A DNA stretch of 64,000 nt from Myroides sp. NP-2. Lineage in GTDB: Bacteria; Bacteroidota; Bacteroidia; Flavobacteriales; Flavobacteriaceae. A model generated the notes under the pieces. It was given only the letters and a program-made list of their open reading frames with translations, was not told where the DNA came from and searched no databases. Both the position numbers and the translations under genes were made by a program. Within the stretch, counting starts at the first letter, position 1. Every line of letters starts with the position of its first letter. Location of the stretch: the NCBI RefSeq assembly GCF_014145665.1, contig NZ_JACHTD010000002.1, positions 124,001 to 188,000 on the forward strand, read 5' to 3'. Below are positions 19,010-28,547 of this stretch, piece by piece.

Positions 19010-21250
19010 CTAAAACCAAAAGCCTACAGAGAAAAAAGTATAGCTACTTCCCGTATCTGGCGAATAACTGTATTTAACTTCAATCGGTCCAATCATGGTT
19101 TGCATTCCATATCCCAAAGAGTATCCAGAATATTTGGATTTAAACAACCACTCTGAGCCAGAAAAAATATCTTCTCCAACATTTGCAAAATTGGCCGAAA
19201 AGTTAATATGGTGTTTTTTGAAAATTTCATAATCTAGATCGATCGATCCCAAAATGTAGGAGTTTCCAGCAATACTCAACAAATCATACCCATAAAATGG
19301 GATAATATTATCGCGTTCTGCAAATCCGTACCCGCCTAAGAAATAAACAAAGCCGATTGAAGGTGTATTTCCAATAGTTGCTCCCATACGCGAACGCAGA
19401 TCGACATTCAACTTATCTGTGATCTTAGTAGCATAACCCACTTGCCCCGTGATGGTCGAAAAGTTCTGAAAATTACCTAGATAATCCGAAGACAAGAAGT
19501 AGTTTTTATATTCTCCTTTAAACATAAACCCCTTGCGTGGAAAGTACTTATTATCATAAGTATCAAAGGTAAAGCTAGCAAATCCTCCCAAATAGGTACT
19601 TCGGTCAAAATTGTTATGTTCAATTGCAAGCGTATTGCTCTTTACATCAAAATAGCGGTGTTCCAATCCAGCGGCAACTAAAAATTTTTGTTGGTAAAAG
19701 GTCTGGAAGACTAAACGGTTTTCAAAATCTTTATAGTCAACGCTAAATTTGGATGGGTAATTCGATAAATCGCCTTGTCCTGGCACAATAACTCGATCGC
19801 TATCTGTCAACATTTTAAAGCGTAAATCACTGCTAAATTGGTTGAATTTGGAATTGATTCCCACACTCCAATAAAAACCATTATCTACAAAATAGTTGAA
19901 ATTATAGCGCACATTATCCCCTACCGCCACATCCAATGACGCGACATCACTCTTGAGCAATAGATTTTTTTGTGTCACATTAACCAAGGCGGCGGATTTA
20001 TATAGTCCGTCGTAATGTACACCTAGTTTTAGATAGCGCTTAATTGGGTTTTCTACCATATCCAACACCAAGGCATCTCCGTCTCCATTCGCATCAAAAC
20101 GGTAGGAAATACTGCTAAAGTTATCGGATCCATTGAGTTGATCGATACCTTTTTCTAAATCGTCAAAAGTGATATAGCTCTCAGGTTTAAACCCTAACTT
20201 TCCGTGAACATAACGCTGTGTATAGTGTTTTAACCCATTAATATCAATCGAGTTAACGTACAATTTATCGGTGTATTTTGGCACAAACTGCTTTTGCAAA
20301 ACATCTTTTCTTCCGCCTATTTTTTTAATTTCTTCTACTTTCAGCTTCGCAGCTTCTACTCCTCTTTCAATAATTGCCTTTCCTTCTTCGAAAGAAATAA
20401 CAGTATAGCCAGAAATATCGGGTTTAATATAAATATCCGTTTTTTCGACCTTATCCTTCATTTGATTAATGGTGGAATAGTTGGAAATCTGAAGCAGAAC
20501 ATCGGCAGCACCGTTGATATCTTCCATGGATTTAAGTCCATCTTGCACATCGACGCCAATGACAATATCCGCCCCTAAGGCTCGGAGCTCGTCTATGGGA
20601 TAATTGTTGACAATACCTCCATCGATCAAGTGATTTTCGTCAATTAAGACTGGAGCAAACAAGGACGGAAAGGCACCACTAGCCAAGATAGCTTGCGGCA
20701 AATAACCCGAATCAATCAAAACGGGCTTCCCTGTTTCAATATTGGTAGCAATACACAAAAAAGGAATATTCAGATCATTAAAATCACGTACGTGTCTTAC
20801 ATGTGCTAAAAGCTTGTTCATCAAGTTGTAGTTGTACATTCCTCGAGAAAAAGCTTTGGGCAATCCTATTTTAAACTTATCAAAGGGCAAAGTCAGCGCG
20901 TAGATTTCATCGTTTTTCTTTTCGTAAAATGATTTGGATACGCGGGGAATATAATCTCGTATTAAAGCTGTGGCGTCAATACTACTAAATATAGAATCTA
21001 ATTCAGTCGCCGTATATCCTGCAGCATAAAGTCCCCCAACAATAGCTCCCATACTTGTACCAGTAATGTAGTCTACTTGTACACCTTCTTCTTCTAGTAC
21101 TTTCAGCACACCAATATGGGCCAATCCCTTGGCACCACCACCACTCAAAACCACTCCCACTTTCGGTCGGTCGGTCGGTTGAGTGGGCTCTTGAGCAAAT
21201 CCCTGAGCTCCGAGTAAACCTAGTACTAATACAACGATAATTCTGAACAT
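19010..21250 (-). CDS. Patatin-like phospholipase with POTRA and BamA-type barrel
   Basis: 746 residues. A signal peptide is followed by a patatin domain with the oxyanion loop GGGAKGLAH, the nucleophile motif GTSMG (Ser 66) and the DGG dyad at Asp 210. A POTRA-like segment (KLYVNSIDINGLKHYTQRY, near residue 320) precedes a 16-strand-type bacterial surface antigen barrel ending in TFFSVGFWF. This is the layout of PlpD-type (type Vd) outer-membrane phospholipases. It should act on lipids at the outer membrane. It starts 28 bases after uvrC on the same strand. Whether the patatin domain stays tethered or is released is not visible. Confidence 0.94.
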   Translation of the reverse strand: MFRIIVVLVLGLLGAQGFAQEPTQPTDRPKVGVVLSGGGAKGLAHIGVLKVLEEEGVQVDYITGTSMGAIVGGLYAAGYTATELDSIFSSIDATALIRDYIPRVSKSFYEKKNDEIYALTLPFDKFKIGLPKAFSRGMYNYNLMNKLLAHVRHVRDFNDLNIPFLCIATNIETGKPVLIDSGYLPQAILASGAFPSLFAPVLIDENHLIDGGIVNNYPIDELRALGADIVIGVDVQDGLKSMEDINGAADVLLQISNYSTINQMKDKVEKTDIYIKPDISGYTVISFEEGKAIIERGVEAAKLKVEEIKKIGGRKDVLQKQFVPKYTDKLYVNSIDINGLKHYTQRYVHGKLGFKPESYITFDDLEKGIDQLNGSDNFSSISYRFDANGDGDALVLDMVENPIKRYLKLGVHYDGLYKSAALVNVTQKNLLLKSDVASLDVAVGDNVRYNFNYFVDNGFYWSVGINSKFNQFSSDLRFKMLTDSDRVIVPGQGDLSNYPSKFSVDYKDFENRLVFQTFYQQKFLVAAGLEHRYFDVKSNTLAIEHNNFDRSTYLGGFASFTFDTYDNKYFPRKGFMFKGEYKNYFLSSDYLGNFQNFSTITGQVGYATKITDKLNVDLRSRMGATIGNTPSIGFVYFLGGYGFAERDNIIPFYGYDLLSIAGNSYILGSIDLDYEIFKKHHINFSANFANVGEDIFSGSEWLFKSKYSGYSLGYGMQTMIGPIEVKYSYSPDTGSSYTFFSVGFWF

Positions 21251-21278
21251 AGTTTCCCTTTTTTTTCGCCCTACTAAT

Positions 21279-23069
21279 TTACTTCAAATGTTCCAATAAA
21301 ACGTGTGTTTTTGCTTTTCCTATGATACTTTCTATCTCTGCTGGCTCTGCTTCTTTTATCCGCTTCACTGATTTAAAGTGATTGAGCAATTTGGTTTTGG
21401 TTTTTTCACCAATTCCAGGCACATCGTCTAACTTGCTAGTTATCGCATTTTTACTGCGCTGGTTGCGGTGAAACGTCAATCCAAATCGGTGCGCCTCGTC
21501 TCGAAGGTGAATGATCACTTTCATTGTCTCTGAACGCTTATCCAAATACAAAGGATAGCTATCTCCTGGATAAAAAATCTCTTCGAGTCGCTCTGCCAAA
21601 CTGATGATTGGAATTTTTCCTCTTAACCCTAGATCTTCCAAACTCTTTAACGCTACCCCCAATTGCCCTTTTCCACCGTCAATAACAATTAAATCAGGCA
21701 GAGGTTCTTTCTCATCGAGTAGGCGTTTGTATCGTCTGAAAACAATTTCTTGCATGGAAGCAAAGTCATTGGGACCTTCTACGGTCTTTACATTAAAATG
21801 ACGGTAGTCCTTTTTACTCGGTTTTCCGTCTTTAAACACGACACAAGCGGCAACGGGATTGGTTCCTTGAATATTGGAGTTATCAAAACACTCGATGTGG
21901 CGAGGTTCTTTTGGCAATCGCAAATCTTTCATCATCTGTTGCATGATGCGTTTAACATGTCGATCGGGATCTACAATCTTAATTTGCTTCAACTGATCTA
22001 GACGATAGAACTTAGCATTGCGTTCGGACAAATCCAACAGGGCTTTTTTATCTCCCATCTTTGGAACCGTTACTTTAATGTCCTCTCCTAATTCTACATC
22101 AAAGGGAACGAGTATCTCTTTGGTCAATAGTTCAAATCGACTGCGTATTTCAACAATAGCCAGCTCGAGCAGCTCTGCATCAGTTTCTTCTAGTTTCTTT
22201 TTTAGTTCCATATTGTGTGAGCGAATAATCGCCCCATAAGAAACTTGTAAGAAATTGACATAGGCATTTGTTTCATCCGAAAGAATGGTAAAGACATCTA
22301 CATTGCCAATCTTGGGGTTGACAATAGTAGATTTGGCTTGATAGTTCTCAAGCAGCTCAATCTTTTCTTTGATCTGTTGTGCTTCTTCAAAACGCATATC
22401 AGCAGCTAATTCCAACATATAGGTTTTGAACCCTTTGAGACTTTCCTTGAAATTCCCCTTGAGAATATCGCGTATTTCTGTAATTTTTTTATCGTATTGT
22501 TGAGCTGATTCATAGGCTTCACAAGGCCCCCCACAATTGCCAATATGATATTCTAAGCAAACTTTGAATTTTTCACTGCGGATATTTTGTTGGGATAGAT
22601 CATAATTGCAAGTGCGTATGGCATACAACTCTTTGATCAAATCCAATAGGGTTGCGACAGTTTTCGTACTAGTATAAGGACCAAAGTATTCTGAACCATC
22701 TTTGACCATGCGACGCGTAGTAAAAACGCGGGGAAAGGCTTCTTTCTTAATGCAAATCCAAGGATAAGATTTGTCGTCCTTCAACAAAACATTGTATCGG
22801 GGCTGGAGTTGTTTTATCAGGTTGTTTTCCAACAACAGTGCATCGGTTTCAGTTGGAACAACTATATGTTTAATTTTTACAATTTTTCGAACTAAGACAT
22901 TCGTTTTTGCATTGTCATGCACTTTATTGAAGTAGGAGCTCACACGCTTCTTTAGATTTTTTGCTTTACCGACATACAAAATCTTCCCTTCTTTATCAAA
23001 ATACTGATATACACCAGGTTGATCCGGTAAGGATTGTATCTGTAAGGCTAACTCTTCTTTTACTTGCAT
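21279..23069 (-). CDS. uvrC: Excinuclease ABC subunit C
   Basis: About 596 residues. UvrC makes the dual incisions in nucleotide excision repair together with UvrA and UvrB. Visible parts: GIY-YIG endonuclease domain (PGVYQYFDKEG...LYVGKAKNLKKRV), a Cys-rich segment (CLEYHIGNCGGPC), a UVR motif (MRFEEAQQIKEKIELLE), the RNase H-like endonuclease domain (ECFDNSNIQGTNPVA, VIDGGKGQLG) and a C-terminal HhH tail (DDVPGIGEKTKTKLL). ATG 23069 (MQVKEELALQ) is chosen because the longer in-frame TTG start at 23090 lies inside the -7 box. The patatin gene follows 28 bases downstream. Confidence 0.97.
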   Translation of the reverse strand: MQVKEELALQIQSLPDQPGVYQYFDKEGKILYVGKAKNLKKRVSSYFNKVHDNAKTNVLVRKIVKIKHIVVPTETDALLLENNLIKQLQPRYNVLLKDDKSYPWICIKKEAFPRVFTTRRMVKDGSEYFGPYTSTKTVATLLDLIKELYAIRTCNYDLSQQNIRSEKFKVCLEYHIGNCGGPCEAYESAQQYDKKITEIRDILKGNFKESLKGFKTYMLELAADMRFEEAQQIKEKIELLENYQAKSTIVNPKIGNVDVFTILSDETNAYVNFLQVSYGAIIRSHNMELKKKLEETDAELLELAIVEIRSRFELLTKEILVPFDVELGEDIKVTVPKMGDKKALLDLSERNAKFYRLDQLKQIKIVDPDRHVKRIMQQMMKDLRLPKEPRHIECFDNSNIQGTNPVAACVVFKDGKPSKKDYRHFNVKTVEGPNDFASMQEIVFRRYKRLLDEKEPLPDLIVIDGGKGQLGVALKSLEDLGLRGKIPIISLAERLEEIFYPGDSYPLYLDKRSETMKVIIHLRDEAHRFGLTFHRNQRSKNAITSKLDDVPGIGEKTKTKLLNHFKSVKRIKEAEPAEIESIIGKAKTHVLLEHLK

Positions 23070-23087
23070 CGCTCCATGATTAAAGTA

Positions 23088-23119
23088 CAAAATTAAAGTT
23101 TAAAATGTATGAGAACAAA
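23088..23119 (-). promoter_or_regulatory. Complete Bacteroidota promoter for uvrC
   Basis: On the minus strand TTTG (plus-strand CAAA 23116-23119), 20 bases, then TAATTTTG (plus-strand CAAAATTA 23088-23095). It fits the consensus and sets the uvrC start at 23069, 18 bases downstream. The -33 box abuts the terminator hairpin of the upstream transcript. Confidence 0.75.
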
Positions 23120-23146
23120 AAAGCGATGAAAATTCATCGCTTTTTT
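23117..23146 (-). terminator. Intrinsic terminator upstream of uvrC
   Basis: A 14-bp stem AAAAAAGCGATGAA / TTCATCGCTTTTTT with a 2-base centre. On the minus strand it lies downstream of the 54-residue membrane protein gene and would end that transcript. Confidence 0.8.
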
Positions 23147-23258
23147 CCATTTAAATTAATCAATTATAATGGATATAACTCCTCTATTTTTATCGTCTTA
23201 AAAGATAAAGCCAACTATTTTTGCCGAATTATCCGATGGCTGGTCTATCATGTTAAAG

Positions 23259-23423
23259 CTAAGGTTTGGCCTTAAACAACTTAACACTGATCCCCAAAAC
23301 CAGAACCATACAAACAATGGCAACCCAAAACCAAGCAGGAGGAAATACCCAAAAGTTCATCCCTGCCCATAGTAGCAATAACACTGCAAATATTTTAAAC
23401 CGATAGGTAATTATAAGTTCCAT
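23259..23423 (-). CDS. Small membrane protein, 54 residues
   Basis: An ATG-started frame of 55 codons. The protein begins MELIITYRFKIFAVLLLLW and has two hydrophobic segments at about residues 9-26 and 30-47 separated by GMNFWVFPP, with a basic tail (KLFKAKP). Trp and Val are frequent in the second segment. A terminator lies 113 bases downstream, and the frame fills an otherwise empty stretch, which together support a real gene. No family is recognised. It may be co-transcribed with the lipoprotein gene at 23568, 144 bases upstream. Confidence 0.6.
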   Translation of the reverse strand: MELIITYRFKIFAVLLLLWAGMNFWVFPPAWFWVAIVCMVLVLGISVKLFKAKP

Positions 23424-23567
23424 TACTATTTTTACTTTCTAAGGATATAATCAATTGTGATTATTGTTTTTATACATTCATTTCATACCCTCTTTCTAGT
23501 GTATCTTATGTTTTGTTTCATACCAGCATTCCGGACTGCCAGTTATACAGAAACAACACGTTTTTTC

Positions 23568-24149
23568 TTATTTTACTTTTTTATATTCGCCCGCAAGCAC
23601 TGCATATACTATTGCAGTTGCATCACTAGTTTGATAACCGTATGCAAAAGCAAGCGGTCTTAATCTGTTCCACTCGTCATCTGGATCGTTGATATCTTTT
23701 ACAAATTGCAACAATTTTACTTCCTTAGCACTTAATAATGGATTAGCTTCAGGACTAACAGCCCACGCTTTTTTATCCACGATCAATTCGTTCAAATACG
23801 TTTTTGCTGTTGCACTATAGTTTAGTCCACCAATCAATTTGGCCTGATCCGTATGCATTACGTTTTTTACTTCAAATGCCTTTGGTGTTTTATACGATGC
23901 GTCTAACATAGCAACAAAACCAGCAGTAGCCAAAGCGTTGCTTTCTACATGTGCAATCATTTCTTTTAAGTCAGTATAACTGCTTTGATTTTCAACTGCG
24001 CTTTCAACACTAGTCATCACACTTAACCAATTTGTCGGCGTTACCGCATGAACCTCATTTGTATATTTTAAGGGTTCAGTCTGTCCGTCATCTGTACTAC
24101 ATGAAGCGAACAACAAGCCGAATACTGCGCAGATATAAATCTTTTTCAT
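23568..24149 (-). CDS. Hypothetical lipoprotein
   Basis: 193 residues with a lipoprotein signal ending in LFASC (Cys 17). The mature protein contains ENQSSYTDLKEMIAHVESNALATAGFVAML and a helical-looking C-terminal half with VKLLQFVKDINDPDDEWNRL. I recognise no family. It is transcribed away from the AraC-type regulator at 24478. Function unknown. Confidence 0.78.
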   Translation of the reverse strand: MKKIYICAVFGLLFASCSTDDGQTEPLKYTNEVHAVTPTNWLSVMTSVESAVENQSSYTDLKEMIAHVESNALATAGFVAMLDASYKTPKAFEVKNVMHTDQAKLIGGLNYSATAKTYLNELIVDKKAWAVSPEANPLLSAKEVKLLQFVKDINDPDDEWNRLRPLAFAYGYQTSDATAIVYAVLAGEYKKVK

Positions 24150-24316
24150 AGTTTTGCCTTTTAATTTTTACTATAAGTTCCTTTTTGAATTCAAATCTTG
24201 TTCATGGGAACAAATTTGATTTCGTATGATTTTCAAAGCAAACTTAGGTTGTTTGAGAAAAAATCACAAATTTCGATCATTCCTATAGCGGAAGTATTGT
24301 AAATCGAAAAGGAGGA

Positions 24317-24411
24317 TTTGTAAAACACACTGATTACTAAGGGGTTAATTCCTTAAAATTAGAACGAGAGAAAATTTGTCAATGGATCGGAAAATTTGTA
24401 AAAAACACTGA
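24317..24411. repeat. Pair of near-identical 17-bp direct repeats upstream of the AraC-type regulator
   Basis: TTTGTAAAACACACTGA at 24317-24333 and TTTGTAAAAAACACTGA at 24395-24411 differ at one position. Within the same interval GAAAATTTGT is also repeated at about 20-base spacing, and a 14-base palindrome TGTTTTATAAAACA follows at 24419-24432. They sit between divergent genes and could be operators; that role is inference. Confidence 0.4.
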
Positions 24412-24477
24412 ACATCAATGTTTTATAAAACACAAAAAAACACTACCTTTAAGAAAACGCTTTTAAAACCTTACAAA

Positions 24478-26247
24478 ATGGGTGTAAAAAAACTCTTGTT
24501 TCTCTTTGTTGTAACCCTTAGTGGCGGACTTTCCTATGCATTGCCTGCTCAAAATCATGCGGATTATAAGAATTGGTCCTTACAAGATCTCCTTTTTAGC
24601 ATTAATTCCGACTTATTAAGCCCTGCAGACAAGGAAATATATCTCGAATATTACTTGCAAAAAGCAAAAAAAGAACAAGTATCCGAAGCTATTATCGTGG
24701 GTTATCGCAAAAAGGTATTTTTAGAAAAAGCGTATGATCAACAAATGCTTTACGCTGATAGTTTACTTAATTATACGCTAACATTAAATGATATCAAAGC
24801 GGTAGGCACAGCCTATAATGTAAAAAGTTATGTGGAATACATTAACAAAAACTATAAAACAGCCTTAGAACACGGACTAAAAGCAGAAGATTATTTAAAG
24901 GGAGCCCAAGATGAATATACTTTGAACAAAGTTAAAAGTTCAATTAGTTCCATTTATTACCATCTAGACGATTATGAAAAATCCGAAAAAGTAACCAGAG
25001 AGATTATTGACTATTACCAAAGCAAACTCCATGATACAAGTAATGCATATAACAATTTACGCGGTTATATCACCAATGTTTTCGCCTTAAGCAAAACCAA
25101 CTTTCGCCAGCAAAAAACGGATACCATCCAACTTTTACTAGGTGAGGGTTATGCAGCCATCGACAAGCTGAACTCCAGGGATAAAGCATTAGAAACGGCC
25201 TATTTTGATTTAATCAACGGGATGTATAATCACCGCATGAAAAATTATTCTGCTTCTGATTCCTTGCTTACTATATCCCTAACGCCAATACAAACCAATG
25301 GAGATTTTGCCAATGAACACCTAGTTTACCTTTACTTGGGGAAAAATGCATGGGAAAGCAGTCAACCAGAAAAGGCATTGCCCTATTTCGAAAAGATAGA
25401 AAAACTCTATCTCGAAACGACGTTTGCCAATACCGAACTAAGTGAGGCTTTTGACTATTTGATCACCTATTATCAGAGCAAAAAGAACTTAGAGAAAGAA
25501 TTGTACTATACCAAGCTATTAATGGGGCTTTCTTCCGAACTACACAAAAAGAACAGCAAGCTAAGCACCTATATGCACGTGCATTTAGATACAAAGAAAT
25601 TAGAAGCTTCTCAAAAAAAGTTGGAGTACGAACTCTCCAAAAGTCATTCGAAGATTAAAGGCTTGTATGGTCTAGTAACTGTATTGATTTTTATTGTGTT
25701 TATAGGACTTTTATACTACCAAAAGAAGCAACAAAAACTACAACAACAATACAGACAGATTATTGAGCGCGCGCCTCTAACGACCAACCAACTTACTGAG
25801 CGATTAAAACAATCACCAGCAGCTTTGCCTATAGAAACTCCTGAATGGGGCCAACCACTCCACACAACACAGGTTTTGGCAAAGAAATTAGAGGACTTTG
25901 AAAATAAAAAGGGTTTCTTGCAAAAAATTACGCAAGATGAATTAGCCCGTCAATTCGGAACCAATCGCAATACCCTATCCAAGTTTTTTAATGAAGAAAA
26001 ACAGATTAACTTCTCTGACTATTTGAAGCAACTTCGAATCCAGCACGCAGTGCATGAATTGACTTATAATCCTAAGTTACATCTGCTCAATCTAACAGGT
26101 TTAGCTGAAGCGTTTGGCTTTGGAAACTCCAAAAGCTTTTCTACCGCATTTAAAGAAATCACCAAGCTATCGGTGACCGATTTTATTAAGATGCGTCAAC
26201 AAGATGAAGATTTTAAAGAAATGGATAACAATACTACTATATCGTAA
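24478..26247 (+). CDS. TPR-containing membrane regulator with C-terminal AraC-type HTH
   Basis: About 589 residues from ATG 24478. A signal peptide (MGVKKLLFLFVVTLSGGLSYA) precedes a periplasmic region of TPR-like helical repeats (NAYNNLRGY..., HLVYLYLGKNAWESSQPEKALPYFEKIEKLY). One transmembrane helix (LVTVLIFIVFIGLLYY) leads to a short coiled segment and a cytoplasmic AraC-family HTH (ELARQFGTNRNTLSKFFNEEK, GLAEAFGFGNSKSFSTAFKEIT). This layout is a one-component membrane sensor common in Bacteroidota. The longer start at 24418 is rejected because it displaces the signal peptide. Targets are unknown; the neighbouring surface genes and the upstream repeats are candidates. Confidence 0.9.
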   Translation: MGVKKLLFLFVVTLSGGLSYALPAQNHADYKNWSLQDLLFSINSDLLSPADKEIYLEYYLQKAKKEQVSEAIIVGYRKKVFLEKAYDQQMLYADSLLNYTLTLNDIKAVGTAYNVKSYVEYINKNYKTALEHGLKAEDYLKGAQDEYTLNKVKSSISSIYYHLDDYEKSEKVTREIIDYYQSKLHDTSNAYNNLRGYITNVFALSKTNFRQQKTDTIQLLLGEGYAAIDKLNSRDKALETAYFDLINGMYNHRMKNYSASDSLLTISLTPIQTNGDFANEHLVYLYLGKNAWESSQPEKALPYFEKIEKLYLETTFANTELSEAFDYLITYYQSKKNLEKELYYTKLLMGLSSELHKKNSKLSTYMHVHLDTKKLEASQKKLEYELSKSHSKIKGLYGLVTVLIFIVFIGLLYYQKKQQKLQQQYRQIIERAPLTTNQLTERLKQSPAALPIETPEWGQPLHTTQVLAKKLEDFENKKGFLQKITQDELARQFGTNRNTLSKFFNEEKQINFSDYLKQLRIQHAVHELTYNPKLHLLNLTGLAEAFGFGNSKSFSTAFKEITKLSVTDFIKMRQQDEDFKEMDNNTTIS

Positions 26248-26362
26248 AAAAAATATTGAAATTCATCGCTTTAGTTTTTCAATATACAATCTCTCGATCA
26301 ATACAAATGCTTCACCTAGTATTATCACCATATTCTTTCAATCGCTCACTAGAGCTTTGCAA

Positions 26363-27400
26363 TCATGGTTTTGATTTCTCTTTCAATTCGGCTAAATTAT
26401 GTAATTCTAACCTTCTTTTCACATGTAATCGAATATATTGAAATAACGAATATTTATTTTCTATCGTCACGTCTTGCCTATCAACGGTATTTATTTTTAA
26501 ATATTTCACCCACTTCACCTCTGAATTAGTTAGCCTGTATACCTCAAATAAGTCGAGCTTTTGTTTAAGTTTTTCCCCGTCCAACCCATAATTCACCTCA
26601 ATGAGCCGTTGAACTAATGTACTCTTTCTTTTAAAAATATAGTTCGCTCTAGGATTAAAGTAAGTCGTTTCACGTGCCGTGTTAATAAATCGAACTATTC
26701 GTTTTTCAAGGCAATCTACTTCAAACAACCAATAATTATCCCAAGCATCATCATACACATAATAAGCGGCATTGATTTTTTTGACCTTTAGTTTTTTCAG
26801 GCTTTTCAACAACGCATTGAACTGTTTTTTACTGTTAAAAAAGAAATAATCCCGATGTTCTCTCTTCATTGGAAGATCGACTACAGCATCACTACTATCC
26901 ATATAATCCGCTTGTTTATCAGAAATAAAAAGCGATGTATTAAAATAGGAGTTATACGTTAGATACCCCTCTTCATTAGCGATTAACTCCCCCTTCCTAT
27001 CATTTTCATAAATCATTCCCTTATAATAAAAAAACTGCTTGTCAAAAGGGTATATACGGTATTGCTCATAGGTATTTTGAAGGACCTCCATCAATTCTTG
27101 TTTGGCGTCCAAGTGTAATGTTATAACAATTGGATCTAAAAATTCATCCAAGCAAATGATTCCTTGATTTACGGTGGTAACATGTCCATATTCTGGATGT
27201 ACAAGGGTTATGTCTTATATCTTTGGATCTAAGGCTACTTTTCCCTCTCCATCCGTTACTCCTACTATTTTGTTTTCCGCGTCATAAACCACAACATTAG
27301 CAATGAGTAGCTGTTTTCCACAGTCCTTAATAGTTGTTTGACCTAAAGATTTGTCGATTATTAAAAATAAAAAACATCCTAAAAATAATAGTACTCTCAT
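26363..27400 (-). pseudogene. CarboxypepD_reg-like surface protein interrupted by one in-frame stop
   Basis: A paralogue of the intact gene at 27472. The first 61 codons encode the same signal peptide (MRVLLFLGCFLFLIIDKSLGQ) and a CarboxypepD_reg-like start (VVVYDAENKIVGVTDGEGKV). A TAA at 27215-27217 stands where the paralogue has the TTA of DPKVLD. The same frame then continues as DITLVHPEYG, matching DLSLVHPDYG of the paralogue, and stays open to 26363. One T-to-A change would explain it, so the gene would encode about 345 residues if repaired. It is either a recent pseudogene or a sequencing error. The two gene starts and the bases just upstream are nearly identical. Confidence 0.85.
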
Positions 27401-27416
27401 TTATATATTTGTTTAA

Positions 27417-27441
27417 GCGGGTGTACCCAAATGTCACCCGC
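27417..27441. repeat. Hairpin between the two tandem paralogues
   Basis: GCGGGTG (27417-27423) and CACCCGC (27435-27441) form a 7-bp stem with an 11-base loop. It lies downstream of the intact paralogue and just upstream of the broken one, without a T-run. Confidence 0.4.
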
Positions 27442-27471
27442 TGTATTCAAGCTGCATACTGCAACTATATG

Positions 27472-28488
27472 TTATTCTTTCTTCCGATCAGCTAATTCTA
27501 TAACTTGCCTTCTTTTATACCTTTTCAATTTAGAATACTCAGAAAGAGAATTAATCGTTCCAAATGGTTCATCTGCTAAATTAACGGTCTTTATCGTCAA
27601 ATTTTTAGCCATCGCCTGTCCTGAACGCGTTGATTTATACAATTCGAATAAATCTAAACGCTGCTCCAATTTAGTTCCAACCAAGCTATAGCGGACCTCA
27701 ATCAACCGCTGCACTATAGGGCTCTGCCATCTGTTATCAGAAGAAAGAAGCACCTCTTTTGAATTTACAAACCGTATTACTCGTTTTTCTATAGGATCAA
27801 TCTCAAACTGCCAATAATTAATCCCCGTAATGTCGTAAACAAAATAATCCGAATTAATCTTATTGACCTCCGACGCTTTAACCTTTTTAATCAACCTTTT
27901 GAAATGTTTTTCACTGTTGAAAAAAAAATATATTTTATCATCTGCTATTAGAGGATGAAAGGCAACCAAACTCATGTTATCGAAAAAATCAACTAAACGA
28001 TCGGACATAAAAAAAGAGGTATCATAAAAAGTTGAATTTTTATTGAATCCTCCTTTCTCTTGTATCAATAATTCTCCTTCATTGTTGTTTTCATAAATCT
28101 TTCCTATATAGCTAAACACCTGTTCTTCATATGGATCAATACGATATAGATCATAGGTATTCTCAAGAATTCCCAATAACTCTTTTTTGGCGTCAAAATG
28201 CAGATCAATTACAATTGTATTTAGCAATTGATCAATACAGATCACTTCATGTCTCGTCGTTTTAATAGTTCCATAGTCTGGATGTACAAGGGAGAGATCT
28301 AAAACCTTCGGATCGATCTCCACTATTCCATCCGCGTTTGAAATGCCTACTATGGTATTATTTTCTGCATCATAAACCACTACATCAGCAACAAATTGCC
28401 CTGCACTACAGTCTTTTATAATCGTTTGACCTAGAGATTTGTCGATTATTAAAAATAAAAAACACTCTAAAAATAATAGTACTCTCAT
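27472..28488 (-). CDS. Secreted protein with N-terminal CarboxypepD_reg-like domain
   Basis: 338 residues. A signal peptide (MRVLLFLECFLFLIIDKSLGQ) is followed by FVADVVVYDAENNTIVGISNADGIVEIDP, a CarboxypepD_reg-like beta-sandwich pattern, and then a long unassigned region with LVHPDYG, YRIDPYEEQVFSY and IVQRLIEVRYSL. The N-terminal layout resembles flavobacterial surface proteins that begin with this domain but are not TonB receptors. It is the intact member of a tandem pair; the second copy is broken. A lipoprotein gene precedes it by 59 bases, separated by a strong hairpin. Function unknown. Confidence 0.78.
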   Translation of the reverse strand: MRVLLFLECFLFLIIDKSLGQTIIKDCSAGQFVADVVVYDAENNTIVGISNADGIVEIDPKVLDLSLVHPDYGTIKTTRHEVICIDQLLNTIVIDLHFDAKKELLGILENTYDLYRIDPYEEQVFSYIGKIYENNNEGELLIQEKGGFNKNSTFYDTSFFMSDRLVDFFDNMSLVAFHPLIADDKIYFFFNSEKHFKRLIKKVKASEVNKINSDYFVYDITGINYWQFEIDPIEKRVIRFVNSKEVLLSSDNRWQSPIVQRLIEVRYSLVGTKLEQRLDLFELYKSTRSGQAMAKNLTIKTVNLADEPFGTINSLSEYSKLKRYKRRQVIELADRKKE

Positions 28489-28501
28489 TTATACATTTAT
28501 T

Positions 28502-28540
28502 TAAACCCAAGGGTAAATCTAGGATTTACCCTTGGGTTTA
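28502..28540 (-). terminator. Perfect 18-bp hairpin without T-run
   Basis: TAAACCCAAGGGTAAATC (28502-28519) pairs fully with its complement at 28523-28540 around a 3-base loop. It lies just after the lipoprotein stop at 28548 and 13 bases before the next start. No clear T-run follows on either strand, so termination, attenuation or RNA protection are all possible. Confidence 0.5.
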
Positions 28541-28547
28541 GTATTTA

